Source: Symbiodinium natans (Eukaryota > Sar > Dinophyceae > Suessiales > Symbiodiniaceae). From it: 64,000 bases of DNA. The first letter of the stretch is position 1, and each line of letters starts with the position of its first letter. Positions 1-11,207 of this stretch are shown one piece after another. The notes beneath the pieces are model-generated. The model saw only the letters and a program-made list of their open reading frames with translations, was not told the DNA's origin and ran no database searches. The DNA is taken from NCBI GenBank assembly GCA_905221605.1, contig CAJNDS010001224.1, positions 1-64,000 on the forward strand, given 5' to 3'. Both the position numbers and the translations under genes were made by a program.

Positions 1-45
1 GCCTTAGACATCCTTAACCCTAAACCCTAAACCCTAAACACCTCA

Positions 46-179
46 ACCAAGGTTTCCTTCCCGCCAAAAGCCCTCTTGAAACCGGGGACCTTGGAGGTTG
101 CCGGTGATGCTTTTCCCCCGGGCCATGGCCAGCGCCTAAGCAGCTCGGGGATCAATCCGTTGGAGGCCGTTTCCATTCT
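46..179. CDS. exon-like island, open on both strands
   Basis: Plus frame after CCAAG|GTT reads VSFPPKALLKPGTLEVAGD and remains open to the right-hand TTTAGGG tract. Minus frame from ATG reads METASNGLIPELLRRWPWPG and continues to GAG|GTGTTT. It has CCCTAAA on the left and TTTAGGG on the right. Confidence 0.3.
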
Positions 180-180
180 G

Positions 181-320
181 GGGTTTAGGGTTTAGAGTTT
201 AGGGTTTGGGGTTTAGGGTTAGGGTTTAGGGTTAGGGTTTAGGGTTTAGGGTTTAGGGTTTAGGGTTTAGGGTTTAGGGTTTAGGGTTTAGGGTTTAGGG
301 TTTAGGGTTTAGGGTTTAGG
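181..320 (+). repeat. TTTAGGG tract
   Basis: About 20 heptamers, near-perfect over the right half, lying right of the 46-179 island. Confidence 0.97.
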
Positions 321-324
321 GCCC

Positions 325-437
325 CGGTACTTCAAAATGGGTTTGTGAGATTTCGGCTGACAACTCCCAGATCCCAAGTTTGCTTGGCATCTGAGCTGTG
401 CACGCTACGAGACTTCCGTGAGAAGACGTCCGCGGGC
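325..437 (-). CDS. exon-like island, unrecognised
   Basis: After TTGCAG|GA the minus frame reads RRPRTSSHGSLVACTAQMPS and KLGIWELSAEISQTHFE. It lies just right of the 181-320 telomere-like tract. A poly-C run (about 478-496) lies upstream of the acceptor. Confidence 0.25.
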
Positions 438-668
438 GGCGTCCTGCAAGCAGACTGACGGTCGCTGATGAATCGCCCCCCCCCCCCCCCCCCCCCGGCA
501 AAGCAAAAGTGGAAGAAGACAATGGTTGAATGAGATTGCCTGTCCTCTTAAAAACACCCTAAATAAGCCCTAAGCTCTGTTGTGGAAATGCTTGCAGAAC
601 TGCAGATGCCTACAAAAACTAGCAATGAAGAGAATTCTGTATTGTGATAGGCGTCTCTAGGCATCTCA

Positions 669-757
669 CAGGCCTTGCACACAACTTTGCAAATTGCGCA
701 GTCCCAGTCACTGTCACCGCAAAAGAGGTCAGCGGACAAGAGGGTAAACATTGCCAT
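669..757 (-). CDS. exon-like island, Cys-rich, unrecognised
   Basis: Minus frame opens MAMFTLLSADLF and continues CGDSDWDCAICKVVCKAC, six Cys in about 20 residues, suggesting a small metal-binding or disulfide-rich segment. The frame stays open to 548 but loses coding character after CEMPR. No family recognised. Confidence 0.3.
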
Positions 758-889
758 CTTCTAGGCGACGGAAGTCAGGAGCTGGTGAATTAAACGGACG
801 AGTCTGCATGTAGACTTACTTAGTCGGCGATATTCGAGGGAGGTTCCCTAAACCCATAAAACCTAAACCCTAAACACTAAACGCTAAAC

Positions 890-1007
890 CAGTTCGTGGG
901 CAGACGCAAGCTGCTGCTCTGAATCCTGTGGTGGCTGGCTTAGGATGCCAAGGTCAAAGTGTGCAGGCCCCAATCTGGAAGTTTGGGCAGCTGCTGAAGA
1001 GAAAGGG
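890..1007. CDS. exon-like island, open on both strands
   Basis: Plus frame reads SWADASCCSESCGGWLRMPR; minus frame reads AQTSRLGPAHFDLGILSQ then PPQDSEQQLASAHEL before GTTTAG. Flanked by CCCTAAA left and TTTAGGG right. No family recognised. Confidence 0.28.
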
Positions 1008-1164
1008 TTTAGAGTTTAGGGTTTAGGGCCTAAAGTTTCGGGTTTTCGCACAGAAGGTTGGGTTCTTGGGCCGGAGAGACATCAACATCCAAACTCAGCC
1101 CACCACGCGGGAGGCGCCAGAACCTCCAGGGCGGGCTGTGCCAAGCTGTCATAACATGCCCCCG

Positions 1165-1247
1165 CTTGCCCTAAGGGTCCATGTACCTATGTCGTCTATA
1201 CTTGGGCCTTAAAGGTTCCCGTCTAGTAGCTTTAGGGCCCAAGTATA
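1165..1247 (+). mobile_element. left half of family 5 TIR element split by the array
   Basis: Starts CTAAGGGTCCATGTACCTAT and runs to GGGCCCAAGTATA. It matches the left half of the intact copy at 49998-50105. Confidence 0.85.
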
Positions 1248-4200
1248 CACCCCCGGGCCGAAAGTTTCGACCCACGGCACATGTTGGATGGCATGCAGAC
1301 AGTGAAGGCTCCCGCGGAGTAGCGGAGTGCCGAAAAGTAGCGTTTTCCCTACGCCTGCTAGCGGAGAAATTAATACCCCGTTTTAAAAATATAGTACTAT
1401 AGTAGCTCCGGAGGAGGCCCCCAGCCCCATGGTGTCAGGAGTCTATGGGGAAGAGGGCGGGGTATGGGTGTAAGAACCCCAAGATGTTGGTGGGTCGAAC
1501 TATCGGCCCGGCGCAGCATGGGTTTTGGTGGCCAGAGTTTGCTTCAAAAAGATGCCACCTTTTTGAAGTTTGGGCAAGACCAGTGCTCCCCGAACGCATG
1601 CTGCGCCAGGCCGAAAGTTCGTCGCACTCACAACATAAGACAAGAAGACAGCAGAAAACCCCCTCTCCCCCTTAGACTCCTGCACTCCAAGAGCGCCGGG
1701 TCCTCCTCCGGAACATTAAAAATAGTATAAGTTTATTCCAGGGGAATAATTCCTCCGCTGGCCAGGCTAGAACAAAACCATGATGCAATACTCCGCTGTC
1801 CTCCGTCAACTTTGTCGAGTCTTGTCAAGAGCGACGAAACTTTATTCCTGGTCATGCTCTTCACAAGGCCGTTTCCACTAAAAAATCTAGCGTCCTGCAG
1901 GACCTGGCCGGCGTCGGCATCGCGCAGAGCATGCGTTTTTGTGGCTAGAGTCTGCTTCAAAAAGTGCTTCCAGAAGGCAGCATGCGTTTTGGTCGCCAGA
2001 GTCTGCTTCAAAAGTGCTTACTGGCAGCAGCATGCATTTTGGTGGCCAGAGTCTGCTTGAAAAAAGTGCTTACGGATGCGTTTTGGTGGCCAGAGTCTGC
2101 TTCAAAAAGTGCTTACGGAAGGCACCCCCGGGCCGAAAGTTTCGACCCATGGCACATGTTGGATGGCATGCAGACAGTGAAGGCTCCCGCGGAGTAGCGG
2201 AGTGCCGAAAAGTAGCGTTTTCCTTGCGCCTGCTAGCGGAGAAGTAGCTCCGGAGGAGGCCCCCAGCCCCATTGTGTCAGGAGTCTATGGGGAAGAGGGC
2301 GGGGTATGGGTGTAAGAACCCCAAGATGTTGGTGGGTCGAACTATCGGCCCGGCGCAGCATGGGTTTTGGTGGCCAGAGTTTGCTTCAAAAAGATGCCAC
2401 CTTTTTGAAGTTTGGGCAAGACCAGTGCTCCCCGAACGCATGCTGCGCCAGGCCGAAAGTTCGTCGCACTCACAACATAAGACAAGAAGACAGCAGAAAA
2501 CCCCCTCTCCCCCTTAGACTCCTGCACTCCAAGAGCGCCGGGTCCTCCTCCGGAACATTAAAAATAGTATAAGTTTATTCCAGGGGAATAATTCCTCCGC
2601 TGGCCAGGCTAGAACAAAACCATGATGCAATACTCCGCTGTCCTCCGTCAACTTTGTCGGGTCTTGTCAAGAGCGACGAAACTTTATTCCTGGTCATGCT
2701 CTTCACAAGGCCGTTTCCACTAAAAAATCTAGCGTCCTGCAGGACCTGGCCGGCGTCGGCATCGCGCAGAGCATGCGTTTTTGTGGCTAGAGTCTGCTTC
2801 AAAAAGTGCTTCCAGAAGGCAGCATGCGTTTTGGTCGCCAGAGTCTGCTTCAAAAGTGCTTACTGACAGCAGCATGCGTTTTGGTGGCCAGAGTCTGCTT
2901 GAAAAAGTGCTTATGGATGCGTTTTGGTGGCCAGAGTCTGCTTCAAAAAGTGCTTACGGAAGGCAGCATGGGTTTTGGTGGCCAGAGTTTGCTTCAAAAA
3001 GATGCCACCTTTTTGAAGTTTGGGCAAGACCAGTGCTCCCCGAACGCATGCTGTGCCAGGCCGAAAGTTCGTCGCACTCACAACATAAGACAAGAAGACA
3101 GCAGAAAACCCCCTCTCCCCCTTAGACTCCTGCACTCCAAGAGCGCCGGGTCCTCCTCCGGAACATTAAAAATAGTATAAGTTTATTCCAGGGGATTAAT
3201 TCCTCCGCTGGCCAGGCTAGAACAAAACCATGATGCAACACTCCGCTGTCCTCCGTCAACTTTGTCGAGTCTTGTCAAGAGCGACGAAACTTTATTCCTG
3301 GTCATGCTCTTCACAAGGCCGTTTCCACTAAAAAATCTAGCGTCCTGCAGGACCTGGGCCGGCGTCGGCATCGCGCAGAGCATGCGTTTTTGCGGCTAGA
3401 GTCTGCTTCAAAAAGTGCTTCCAGAAGGCAGCATGCGTTTTGGTCGCCAGAGTCTGCTTCAAAAGTGCTTACTGACAGCAGCATGCGTTTTGGTGGCCAG
3501 AGTCTGCTTGAAAAAGTGCTTATGGATGCGTTTTGGTGGCCAGAGTCTGCTTCAAAAAGTGCTTACGGAAGGCACCACCCCCGGGCCGAAAGTTTCGACC
3601 CACGGCACATGTTGGATGGCATGCAGACAGTGAAGGCTCCCGCGGAGTAGCGGAGTGCCGAAAAGTAGCGTTTTCCCTACGCCTGCTAGCGGAGAAATTA
3701 ATACCCCGTTTTAAAAATATAGTACTATAGTAGCTCCGGAGGAGGCCCCCAGCCCCATTGTGTCAGGAGTCTATGGGGAAGAGGGCGGGGTATGGGTGTA
3801 AGAACCCCAAGATGTTGGTGGGTCGAACTATCGGCCCGGCGCAGCATGGGTTTTGGTGGCCAGAGTTTGCTTCAAAAAGATGCCACCTTTTTGAAGTTTG
3901 GGCAAGACCAGTGCTCCCCGAACGCATGCTGCGCCAGGCCGAAAGTTCGTCGCACTCACAACATAAGACAAGAAGACAGCAGAAATCCCCCTCTCCCCCT
4001 TAGACTCCTGCACTCCAAGAGCGCCGGGTCCTCCTCCGGAACATTAAAAATAGTATAAGTTTATTCCAGGGGAATAATTCCTCCGCTGGCCAGGCTAGAA
4101 CAAAACCATGATGCAATACTCCGCTGTCCTCCGTCAACTTTGTCGAGTCTTGTCAAGAGCGACGAAACTTGATTCCTGGTCATGCTCTTCACAAGGCCGT

Positions 4201-6392
4201 TTCCACTAAAAAATCTAGCGTCCTGCAGGACCTGGCCGGCGTCGGCATCGCGCAGAGCATGCGTTTTTGTGGCTAGAGTCTGCTTCAAAAAGTGCTTCCA
4301 GAAGGCAGCATGCGTTTTGGTCGCCAGAGTCTGCTTCAAAAGTACTTACTGACAGCAGCATTCCAGTGTTTGGTGTGCCAGTCTGCTTGAAAAAAGTGCG
4401 TAGTCTGGATGCGTGTTTTGATGTCCGAAAGGCTGCTTCAAAATGCTTACTACGTAAGAGGCCCCCGCCTGGGCCGAAAAGTTTTCGCACTACCATCTGG
4501 CCCTATGTTTGTTAATGGCAGCCCGCCCCATACAGTGAAGGCTCCCGCGGAGTAGCGGAGTGCCGAAAAGTAGCGTTTTCCTTGCGCCTGCTAGCGGAGA
4601 AGTAGCTCCGGAGGAGGCCCCCAGCCCCATTGTGTCAGGAGTCTATGGGGAAGAGGGCGGGGTATGGGTGTAAGAACCCCAAGATGTTGGTGGGTCGAAC
4701 TATCGGCCCGGCGCAGCATGCGTTTTGGTGGCCAGAGTTTGCTTCAAAAAGATCCCACCTTTTTGAAGTTTGGGCAAGACCAGTGCTCCCCGAACGCATG
4801 CTGCGCCAGGCCGAAAGTTCGTCGCACTCACAACATAAGACAAGAAGACAGCAGAAAACCCCCTCTCCCCCTTAGACTCCTGCACTCCAAGAGCGCCGGG
4901 TCCTCCTCCGAAACATTAAAAATAGTATAAGTTTATTCCAGGGGATTAATTCCTCCGCTGGCCAGGCTAGAACAAAACCATGATACAATACTCCGCTGTC
5001 CTCCGTCAACTTTGTCGAGTCTGGTCAAGAACGACGAAATTTTATTCCTGGTCATGCTCCTCACAAGGCCGTTAGCGTCCAGGACCTGGCCGGCGTCAGC
5101 ATCGCGCAGAGCATGCGTTTTTGTGGCTAGAGTCTGCTTCAAAAAGTGCTTCCAGAAGGCAGCATGCGTTTTGGTCGCCAGAGTCTGCTTCAAAAGTGCT
5201 TACTGACAGCAGCATGCATTTTGGTGGCCAGAGTCTGCTTGAAAAAAGTGCTTACGGATGCATTTTGGTGGCCAGAGTCTGCTTCAAAAAGTGCTGACGG
5301 AAGGCACCCCCGGGCTGAAAGTTTCGACCCACGGCACATGTTGGATGGCATGCAGACAGTGAAGGCTCCCGCGGAGTAGCGGAGTGCCGAAAAGTAGCGT
5401 TTTCCCTACGCCTGCTAGCAGAGAAATTAATACCCCGTTTTGAAAATATAGTACTATAGTAGCTCCGGAGGAGGCCCTCAGCCCCCAAGATGTTGGTGGG
5501 TCGAACTATCGGCCCGGCGCAGCATGCGTTTTGGTGGCCAGAGTTTGCTTCAAAAAGACCCCACCTTTTTGAAGTTTGGGCAAGACCAGTGCTCCCCGAA
5601 CGCATGCTGCGCCAGGCCGAAAGTTCGTCGCACTCATAAGATAAGACAAGAAGACAGCAGAAAACCCCCTCTCCCCCTTAGACTCCTGCACTCCAAGAGC
5701 GCCGGGTCCTCCTCCGGAACATTAAAAATAGTATAAATTTATTCCAAGGGATTAATTCCTCCGCTGGCCAGGCTAGAACAAAACCATGATGCAATACTCC
5801 GCTGTCCTCCATCAACTTTGTCGAGTCTTGTCAAGAGCGACGAAATTTTATTCCTGGTCATGCTCCTCACAAGGCCATTTCCACTAAAAAATCTAGCGTC
5901 CAGGACCTGGCCGGCGTCAGCATCGCGCAGAGCATGCGTTTTTGTGGCTAGAGTCTGCTTCAAAAAGTGCTTCCAGAAGGCAGCATGCGTTTTGGTCGCA
6001 GAGTCTGCTTCAAAAGTGCTTACTGACAGCAGCATGCGTTTTGGTGGCCAGAGTCTGCTTGAAAAAGTGCTTATGGATGCGTTTTGGTGGCCAGAGTCTG
6101 CTTCAAAAAGTGCTTACGGAAGGCACCCCCGGGCCGAAAGTTTCGACCCACGGCACATGTTGGATGGCATGCAGACAGTGAAGGCTCCCGCGGAGTAGCG
6201 GAGTGCCGAAAAGTAGCGTTTTCCCTACGCCTGCTAGCGGAGAAATTAATACCCCGTTTTAAAAATATAGTACTATAGTAGCTCCGGAGGAGGCCCCCAG
6301 CCCCATTGTGTCAGGAGTCTATGGGGAAGAGGGCGGGGTATGGGTGTAAGAACCCCAAGATGTTGGTGGGTCGAACTATCGGCCCGGCGCAG
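1248..6392. mobile_element. tandem repeat array with terminal inverted repeats, inserted in a TIR element
   Basis: Six copies of a complex unit recur with spacings of about 842, 609, 877, 854 and 821 bp (anchor GCATGCGTTTTTG near 1929, 2771, 3380, 4257, 5111, 5932). The outer ends are imperfect inverted repeats: left CACCCCCGGGCCGAAAGTTT, right end inverted CTGCGCCGGGCCGATAGTT, both then CGACCCAC. The flanks are the two halves of a family 5 TIR element sharing a TA, as expected for a TA target duplication. The recurring ORFs (VARVCFKKC, FWWPESASK) are translations of minisatellite repeats with no protein features, so the array looks non-coding. Confidence 0.85.
1927..2130 (+). repeat. minisatellite inside each array unit
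   Basis: About four copies of a 43-50 bp subunit built on GCATGCGTTTTGGTGGCCAG and AGTCTGCTTCAAAAAGTGCT. The same cluster recurs in the other array units (near 2770, 3380, 4257, 5110, 5932), with the 4.3-kb copy most diverged. Confidence 0.9.
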
Positions 6393-6422
6393 TATACTAT
6401 ATAGGTACATGGACCCTTAGAG
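6393..6422 (+). mobile_element. right half of family 5 TIR element split by the array
   Basis: TATACTATATAGGTACATGG then ACCCTTAG, matching the right end of the intact copy at 49998-50105. Confidence 0.85.
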
Positions 6423-6709
6423 TTGCCTGAGGAAGCCTCTTCGGAAACTCTTCCCCAACTAGCGAAACCGTTGAAACCCTAGACACCTTAATCCCATTAG
6501 ACCCTAAACCCCTCGTTTAAAAGCTGTTTGCTTTGGTCTGCATTGAACCATCCTTAATAGAGATTATAAAGGGTGGTTACAAAAACATCCCAAAGTAAAG
6601 GCATCACTCAACAGTAAGCCCCATCTCCGAACAACTCCAGCAACCTGGACTGACGAGTGCATCTCTCCGCCACTTCAACCCTAAACCCGAAACCCTACCC
6701 AAAACCCGA

Positions 6710-6905
6710 GACCCCCCCCCCACCCCCCACCCCCACCCCCCCCCCCGCCACCCCCCCCCCCCCCAGCCCTCCGTCCCCCCAACCCCCCACACCCCCAACC
6801 CCCCCACCACCCCACCCCCCACCGCCCCACGACCGCCCCCCACCCCCCACCCTCCCCACCCCCCACCCCCCCACCCCCCCCCCCACCCCCCACCCCCCCC
6901 CCCCT
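6710..6905 (+). repeat. C-rich low-complexity tract
   Basis: About 195 bp of C runs separated by A, giving Pro/Gly-rich pseudo-ORFs on both strands. Flanking unique sequence (minus VSPGCWSCSEMGLTVE at 6601-6655; plus ALKVAWAPGPPSAGAAGAQD after 6914) may be exonic. Confidence 0.95.
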
Positions 6906-8117
6906 CACCGACCTTAGGCTCTGAAGGTGGCATGGGCACCAGGGCCGCCTTCGGCTGGTGCTGCGGGGGCCCAAGACTCCGAAACCCGACTAAATGAGAA
7001 GAAAAACTGCAACTGGGCCTAACAGGAGGGGGGGCTCCCTGCAAGTGGGTGACCTGAACCCCAAACCCCAAACCCCAAACCCTAAACCCTAAGCCCTGAA
7101 CCCTAAACACTTAACCCTAAACCCTGGTTCGGGTTGTGGGCTGCGGGCTCCGGCCGAAGTCTATAAGCCTCATTTGCTTAACACGACCACCTTCGCCGAG
7201 GCGGAAGGTATCATAGAAAGGACAAGTCCTCAACTGAACTCCCAACCACAAACTGACACCAACTGGAAAACCCTATACCCTAAACCTTAAACCCTAAACC
7301 CTAAATGAAGGCAAAGGCTTAACCGTAAGCCCTAGACCAAACCCTCAAAGGCACGGGAAGGCACCCCGCAGCAAAGGAGTGAGGCACAGAGAAAGCTGTG
7401 CAAAGCTGAAGCAAAGAGGGGACTCACGGGAGCCAAAGGCTTGAGGAATAGGGCTCCGGGACGTGGAGTTTAGGGTTTAGGGTTTAGGGTTTAGGGTTTA
7501 GGGTTTAGGGTTTAGGGTTTAGGGTTCAGGGTATGGGGGCATCTAGAGGCAGTGTGGTGGAACAAAGGGGGGGGGGGGGGGCGGGCCTCGTTGGGTTGTG
7601 GCCTGCCCAAAGTTGGGGCCCCTGAAACCCCTAGTTGGAGGTTCTTGCGGAGTTCTGATGGGTGTAGGGCTTAGGGTTTAGGGTTTAGGGTTCTGAGAAG
7701 GGTGCTAAATGCCTAAATAGGGGCAGAAGTCTGGTTGGCATGCTTCTAACCCTACTTATTCTACCGATGAACCTCCAAGCGTTCCCCAAGCCCTAAACCC
7801 TTTTCGGGCGCCGTGCACAGGGATCCTTTCCTGTCTTTGGGGCTAGGGCTTAGGGTACCTCTTCTTGGGCTTCCCTGGTTCACAGCAGTCAAGGGTTGCC
7901 AGGTAAATCAAGCGAAGCCTCCGACCTAGGGTTTAGGGTTTAGGGTTTAGGGTTTTAAGTTTAGGGTTTAGGGTAACCTACCAAACTTGCCACAGCTTCT
8001 CTGTGCTCATGGATGCCGTTAAGGGGGCTCGGGGTTGCAGGGTTCAGGCGGTCTGAGAGCTGAACCCCCCAAACCCTTTTTTGTTGCTCCAGGACTTCGA
8101 GTTTGGGGTTCGGGCTG

Positions 8118-8226
8118 TAAACCCTAAACCCAAATCCCAAACCCTAAACCCTAAACTGCCCTAAACTGCTCTAAACTGCCCTAAACCCCAAACCCTAAAC
8201 CCTGAACCCCAAACTCTAAACCCCAA
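8118..8226 (-). repeat. CCCTAAA tract, degenerate
   Basis: CCCTAAA with CCCCAAA and CTGCCCTAAA variants, left of the 8245-8307 island. Confidence 0.9.
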
Positions 8227-8244
8227 AGGGTCCGGCTTTGCAAC

Positions 8245-8307
8245 TGCAGCACACAAGATGGCACCGGGGAGGCGGCAGACTGTTTCGCGGCCACTGCATT
8301 CCCCGGC
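8245..8307 (-). CDS. exon-like island with Cys-rich minus frame
   Basis: Minus frame after GGCCAG|GCC reads AGECSGRETVCRLPGAILCA up to GCA|GTTGCA. A plus frame opening MAPGRRQTVSRPLHSPAW is the alternative. CCCTAAA lies left and TTTAGGG right. Confidence 0.3.
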
Positions 8308-9329
8308 CTGGCCAAGCTTAGGGTCTATAGGGTTTAGGGTTTAGGGTTTGCTGTGATAGGGCGTAGGTGCTGTGAAGGTTAGGTTTCGGAACAAGCTCGA
8401 AAGCTTCGTGAGGTGCGAAGAGCAGCTTTGGCCCGATTGTGGAGGGCCATCTAACACTTTTCTCCCACCCCACGCTGTCCGAGGCGGCAAAGCCACCCAA
8501 ACCTATTCCTTTCAGGGTTTAGGCCTAAACTCAAAGCAACAGTCCACTTCTAAAACTTATTCAGTTTCATGACGTTCGGGGTTGGGTCCAAGAGTCAAAG
8601 GAATGGTCGGGGGGTCGCGGGTCCCAGGCAGTTTCAGGGAGGGTCCCAGGCAGTCCAGAGAAGTGCAGACTGGGGCCAAGACCGGGGCCAGACCAGGGAG
8701 CCAGTTGAGGGGGATCCTTGAAGGGGTCCCTTTGAGCCGGCCTGAAGCCCCCTGGTCCCCAGCCCAGTCAGGCACCAAAACTTCAGAAGCTTGGATGACT
8801 TGTAAGAACGTTCTCCGGTACCGGGCCGATCGTGTGGGAGCCGGGCGAACGAGCTCGGTCGACTTGAGGTCGAGGGGCTCAGGCGCCGCCCCCCAACTGT
8901 GGGGGGGGGGGGGGGGCGGCCTAGGCCTTGAGTTTAGGGTTTAGGGTTTGGGGTTCAGGGTTTAGGGTTTTGGGGTACAGGCTTCAAGGTTTACTCCTGA
9001 AATATTTCGGTTGAGGGCACATGGATGCTCCAATTTTTAACGGAATGGCCTTGCGCTTACCTGATGGAGGTTTCCTGTTCCTAAGTTCCAGGCAGAAAGC
9101 ATTGTTCATGGTTCAGATCTAGACTTGACCGGTCCGAGACATCGAAGTCCAAGTTGCGCCAAAGACCTGTAGCTTAATCCTAAACCCTGAGCCCCAAACT
9201 TCCAAAGCTGTTCCTCTTTTTCAAGCATTGCTTGTGTCGCTACACCCTGGTCTTGAAGGTAATCAGCACCACGAAGAAACCCCTGCTCTTCAACCCTCCG
9301 AAGATTTATAAACCAAAAAGGTGCCCTTA

Positions 9330-9528
9330 ACACTAAACCCTAAACACTTTTTGGAGCCCCTAAACCCTAAACCCTAAACACTAAACAACACACTTGAGTC
9401 CCTAATCCGTAAAGCCTAAACCCTGAACCCCTGAGCCCCTGAGCCCCTAAACCCTAAACGCCTGAGCCCCTGAACCCCAAACCCTCAACCCTAAATCCCA
9501 AACCCCAAGCCCTAAACCCTAAACTCCG
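9330..9528 (-). repeat. CCCTAAA tract, degenerate
   Basis: About 200 bp of CCCTAAA and CCTGAGC-like variants, left of the 9.55 kb island. Confidence 0.9.
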
Positions 9529-9544
9529 ACTTGCGGGCGCCTAG

Positions 9545-9629
9545 GTGCGGACGGCACAACTCCGGTGGCGTCCATAGCACCCGAGGCTTGGGGCGCCGCT
9601 TTCCACGGGCCCCCTGGCAGAGTGCTAGG
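9545..9629. CDS. exon-like island, strand uncertain
   Basis: Plus frame after CCTAG|GT reads ADGTTPVASIAPEAWGAAF then HGPPGRVL and ends G|GTTTAG. The minus frame is also open: after CCAG|GGG it reads GARGKRRPKPRVLWTPPELC. The island has CCCTAAA on its left and TTTAGGG on its right. No family recognised on either strand. Confidence 0.35.
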
Positions 9630-9941
9630 GTTTAGGGTTTAGGGTTTAGGGTTTAGGGTTTAGGGTTTGGGGTTTAGGGTTTCGGCCCAAAAACCTAGAC
9701 CCAGCAAAGCGCGAAACCCAGGGTGTAGGAGAGTAGGGTTTAGGCTTTAGGGTTTCGGGTTTGGGTTTTCCACCCCAAAAACCTACAAAGCAGGGCATAA
9801 ACCCTGTCAAAGCCAGTCGCAGAAGCTGCAATAGAGTGGGTGGGGCCTTTAGGGTTCTGATTGCGGCATCATGTACGAAGCCGGCCATGCAGAACCCGCA
9901 GCCTTGTCTACAAGATTCCCTAACCCCTAAACTCTTGGCAG

Positions 9942-10057
9942 GTCAAAGCGGGCGCCTTATGCGCTTTGTTGTTGAGTCTGGGGTTCAAGAAGCCTCTCTT
10001 GGGGCTTTCCGTGTTGGGTCAGATCCTTTTTGGGGCGTACAAGTCGGGGCCCCTGTG
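9942..10057 (+). CDS. exon of an unrecognised, probably membrane protein (plus strand)
   Basis: Acceptor CTTGGCAG|GTC and donor CTGTG|GTAATC frame 38 open codons: VKAGALCALLLSLGFKKP, LLGLSVLGQILFGAYK, SGPL. The two hydrophobic stretches (about residues 4-14 and 19-31) look like membrane helices. It is followed at 10759 and 10922 by further plus-strand exon candidates; at least one intervening exon is needed because the phases do not join directly. Family not recognised. Confidence 0.45.
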
Positions 10058-10758
10058 GTAATCCCTGACTTTCGTTGGTGGAGTTATAACCTACAAAGGT
10101 GAGACTTACAGCCCAATTGAGAACCCTTGTAACCCTGCTGAAAACCAGGGGGCCCCACTTGTAGCATCACGACACTCTACCAGGGCGGTTCCCTTCATTA
10201 CGCTTCTAAGGCATTTGCCTCTAGGGTGCTTTTTGGATATTTCTATTTTATCTTATGCTATTTTTGGGGGTTGGGGGGCTTTATGGATTGTACTAAGGTT
10301 AGGGTTAAGGGTGTAGGGTCTAGGCTTATATGGCGGGACCTTTAGCGCGTTTACGACAGGGAATGTCTTACAAGTAGCCCTATCCCGACTCACGTCGACT
10401 TAGAAAGAGAGAACAAAGATCCTCCCCTTAGTTGTCCAGTACCTAGGGGAACTAAAGGTTCACCTGCGGGATTACAAGGGCTCCTATTGCCTCGAAAAGG
10501 TGAAAGGTTACCTACTCTACTACTAAGTAGTTTAGGGTCTTTTCCCTCCAGCAATGCTGGGTTTGGGGGGGGGGGGGTGTAGGGGGGGTAGGGTTGCAAC
10601 GGTGAGTGTCGGGGGTTTCTGCACAGATCCCTTGTGCCGTAGAATGCGTGGGAGAACTTGCGTCTTCGTTTGTGCTCACATCTTCCACAGGACCGATACA
10701 GAACTGTAAAACCATAAACCCTGCACCCTGAACCCCTGAACCCTAAACCCTTCCGCAG

Positions 10759-10851
10759 TGGACGTGACTTTAAAACGGGTCTCTCGGTCGGGCGCCTCGC
10801 GCTTCGCTGATCCTGGCCCCCCGACCAGCCAAAAGCAGCAGCGGCCGCGTG
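10759..10851 (+). CDS. exon of unrecognised plus-strand gene
   Basis: Acceptor TTCCGCAG|TG. Thirty codons, DVTLKRVSRSGASRFADP then GPPTSQKQQRPR, ending CGTG|GATAGT, a GA donor. The single leftover G joins the AT that opens the exon at 10922 to make GAT (Asp), so phase matches. The minus strand is also open here; the match to the next exon favours plus. Confidence 0.45.
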
Positions 10852-10921
10852 GATAGTGCGCAACAAGGAGACCGCCCAACACCCCCCCCTGGATTTGGGA
10901 ACCCTAAACCCTAAACCCTAG

Positions 10922-11045
10922 ATGCTGTCATTCGTGTCTCGGATCCCAACTACCTACTGTCCGATCTCTCAGAATGGAATGTAGCTAAGGAGGTTCAAAG
11001 CCAACCACGAAGGAAGGCAAGCGAGCCACCCCGAAACCCCCCAGG
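10922..11045 (+). CDS. exon of unrecognised plus-strand gene
   Basis: Reads AVIRVSDPNYLLSDLSEW, NVAKEVQSQPRRKASEPP, RNPP in one frame, while all three minus frames have stops, so the plus strand is favoured. Acceptor CCCTAG|AT, whose AG comes from a variant CCCTAAA repeat. The end is followed by GCTTAGGG, a possible GC donor made of telomere-like repeat. The intron that follows is about 55 bp of TTTAGGG then CCCTAAA. Confidence 0.5.
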
Positions 11046-11207
11046 GCTTAGGGTTTGGGGTTTAGGGTTTAGGGTGTAGGAACCCTAAACCCTAAACCCG
11101 ACTCAACTCTCTCTGAATGTACACACAAGCTGGCACCTCAAACTGCACTGGGACATCAACCTTGACCCCCCCCCCTCCAGCCCCCCGAACCTTATAAACC
11201 GCATGGG

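Noticed and set aside
1-320. A true chromosome end
   Set aside because: The tract is followed by 64 kb containing the same tracts in both orientations. Dispersed interstitial repeats explain it better.
1445-6198. Recurring 60-126 codon ORFs in the tandem array, on both strands
   Set aside because: They recur because the DNA repeats, overlap in several frames, and translate minisatellite units (FGGQSLLQK, FWWPESASK). No domain, signal or conserved frame.
6604-7110. 168-codon Gly/Trp-rich minus ORF and Pro-rich plus ORF
   Set aside because: Translations of the C-rich tract at 6710-6905.
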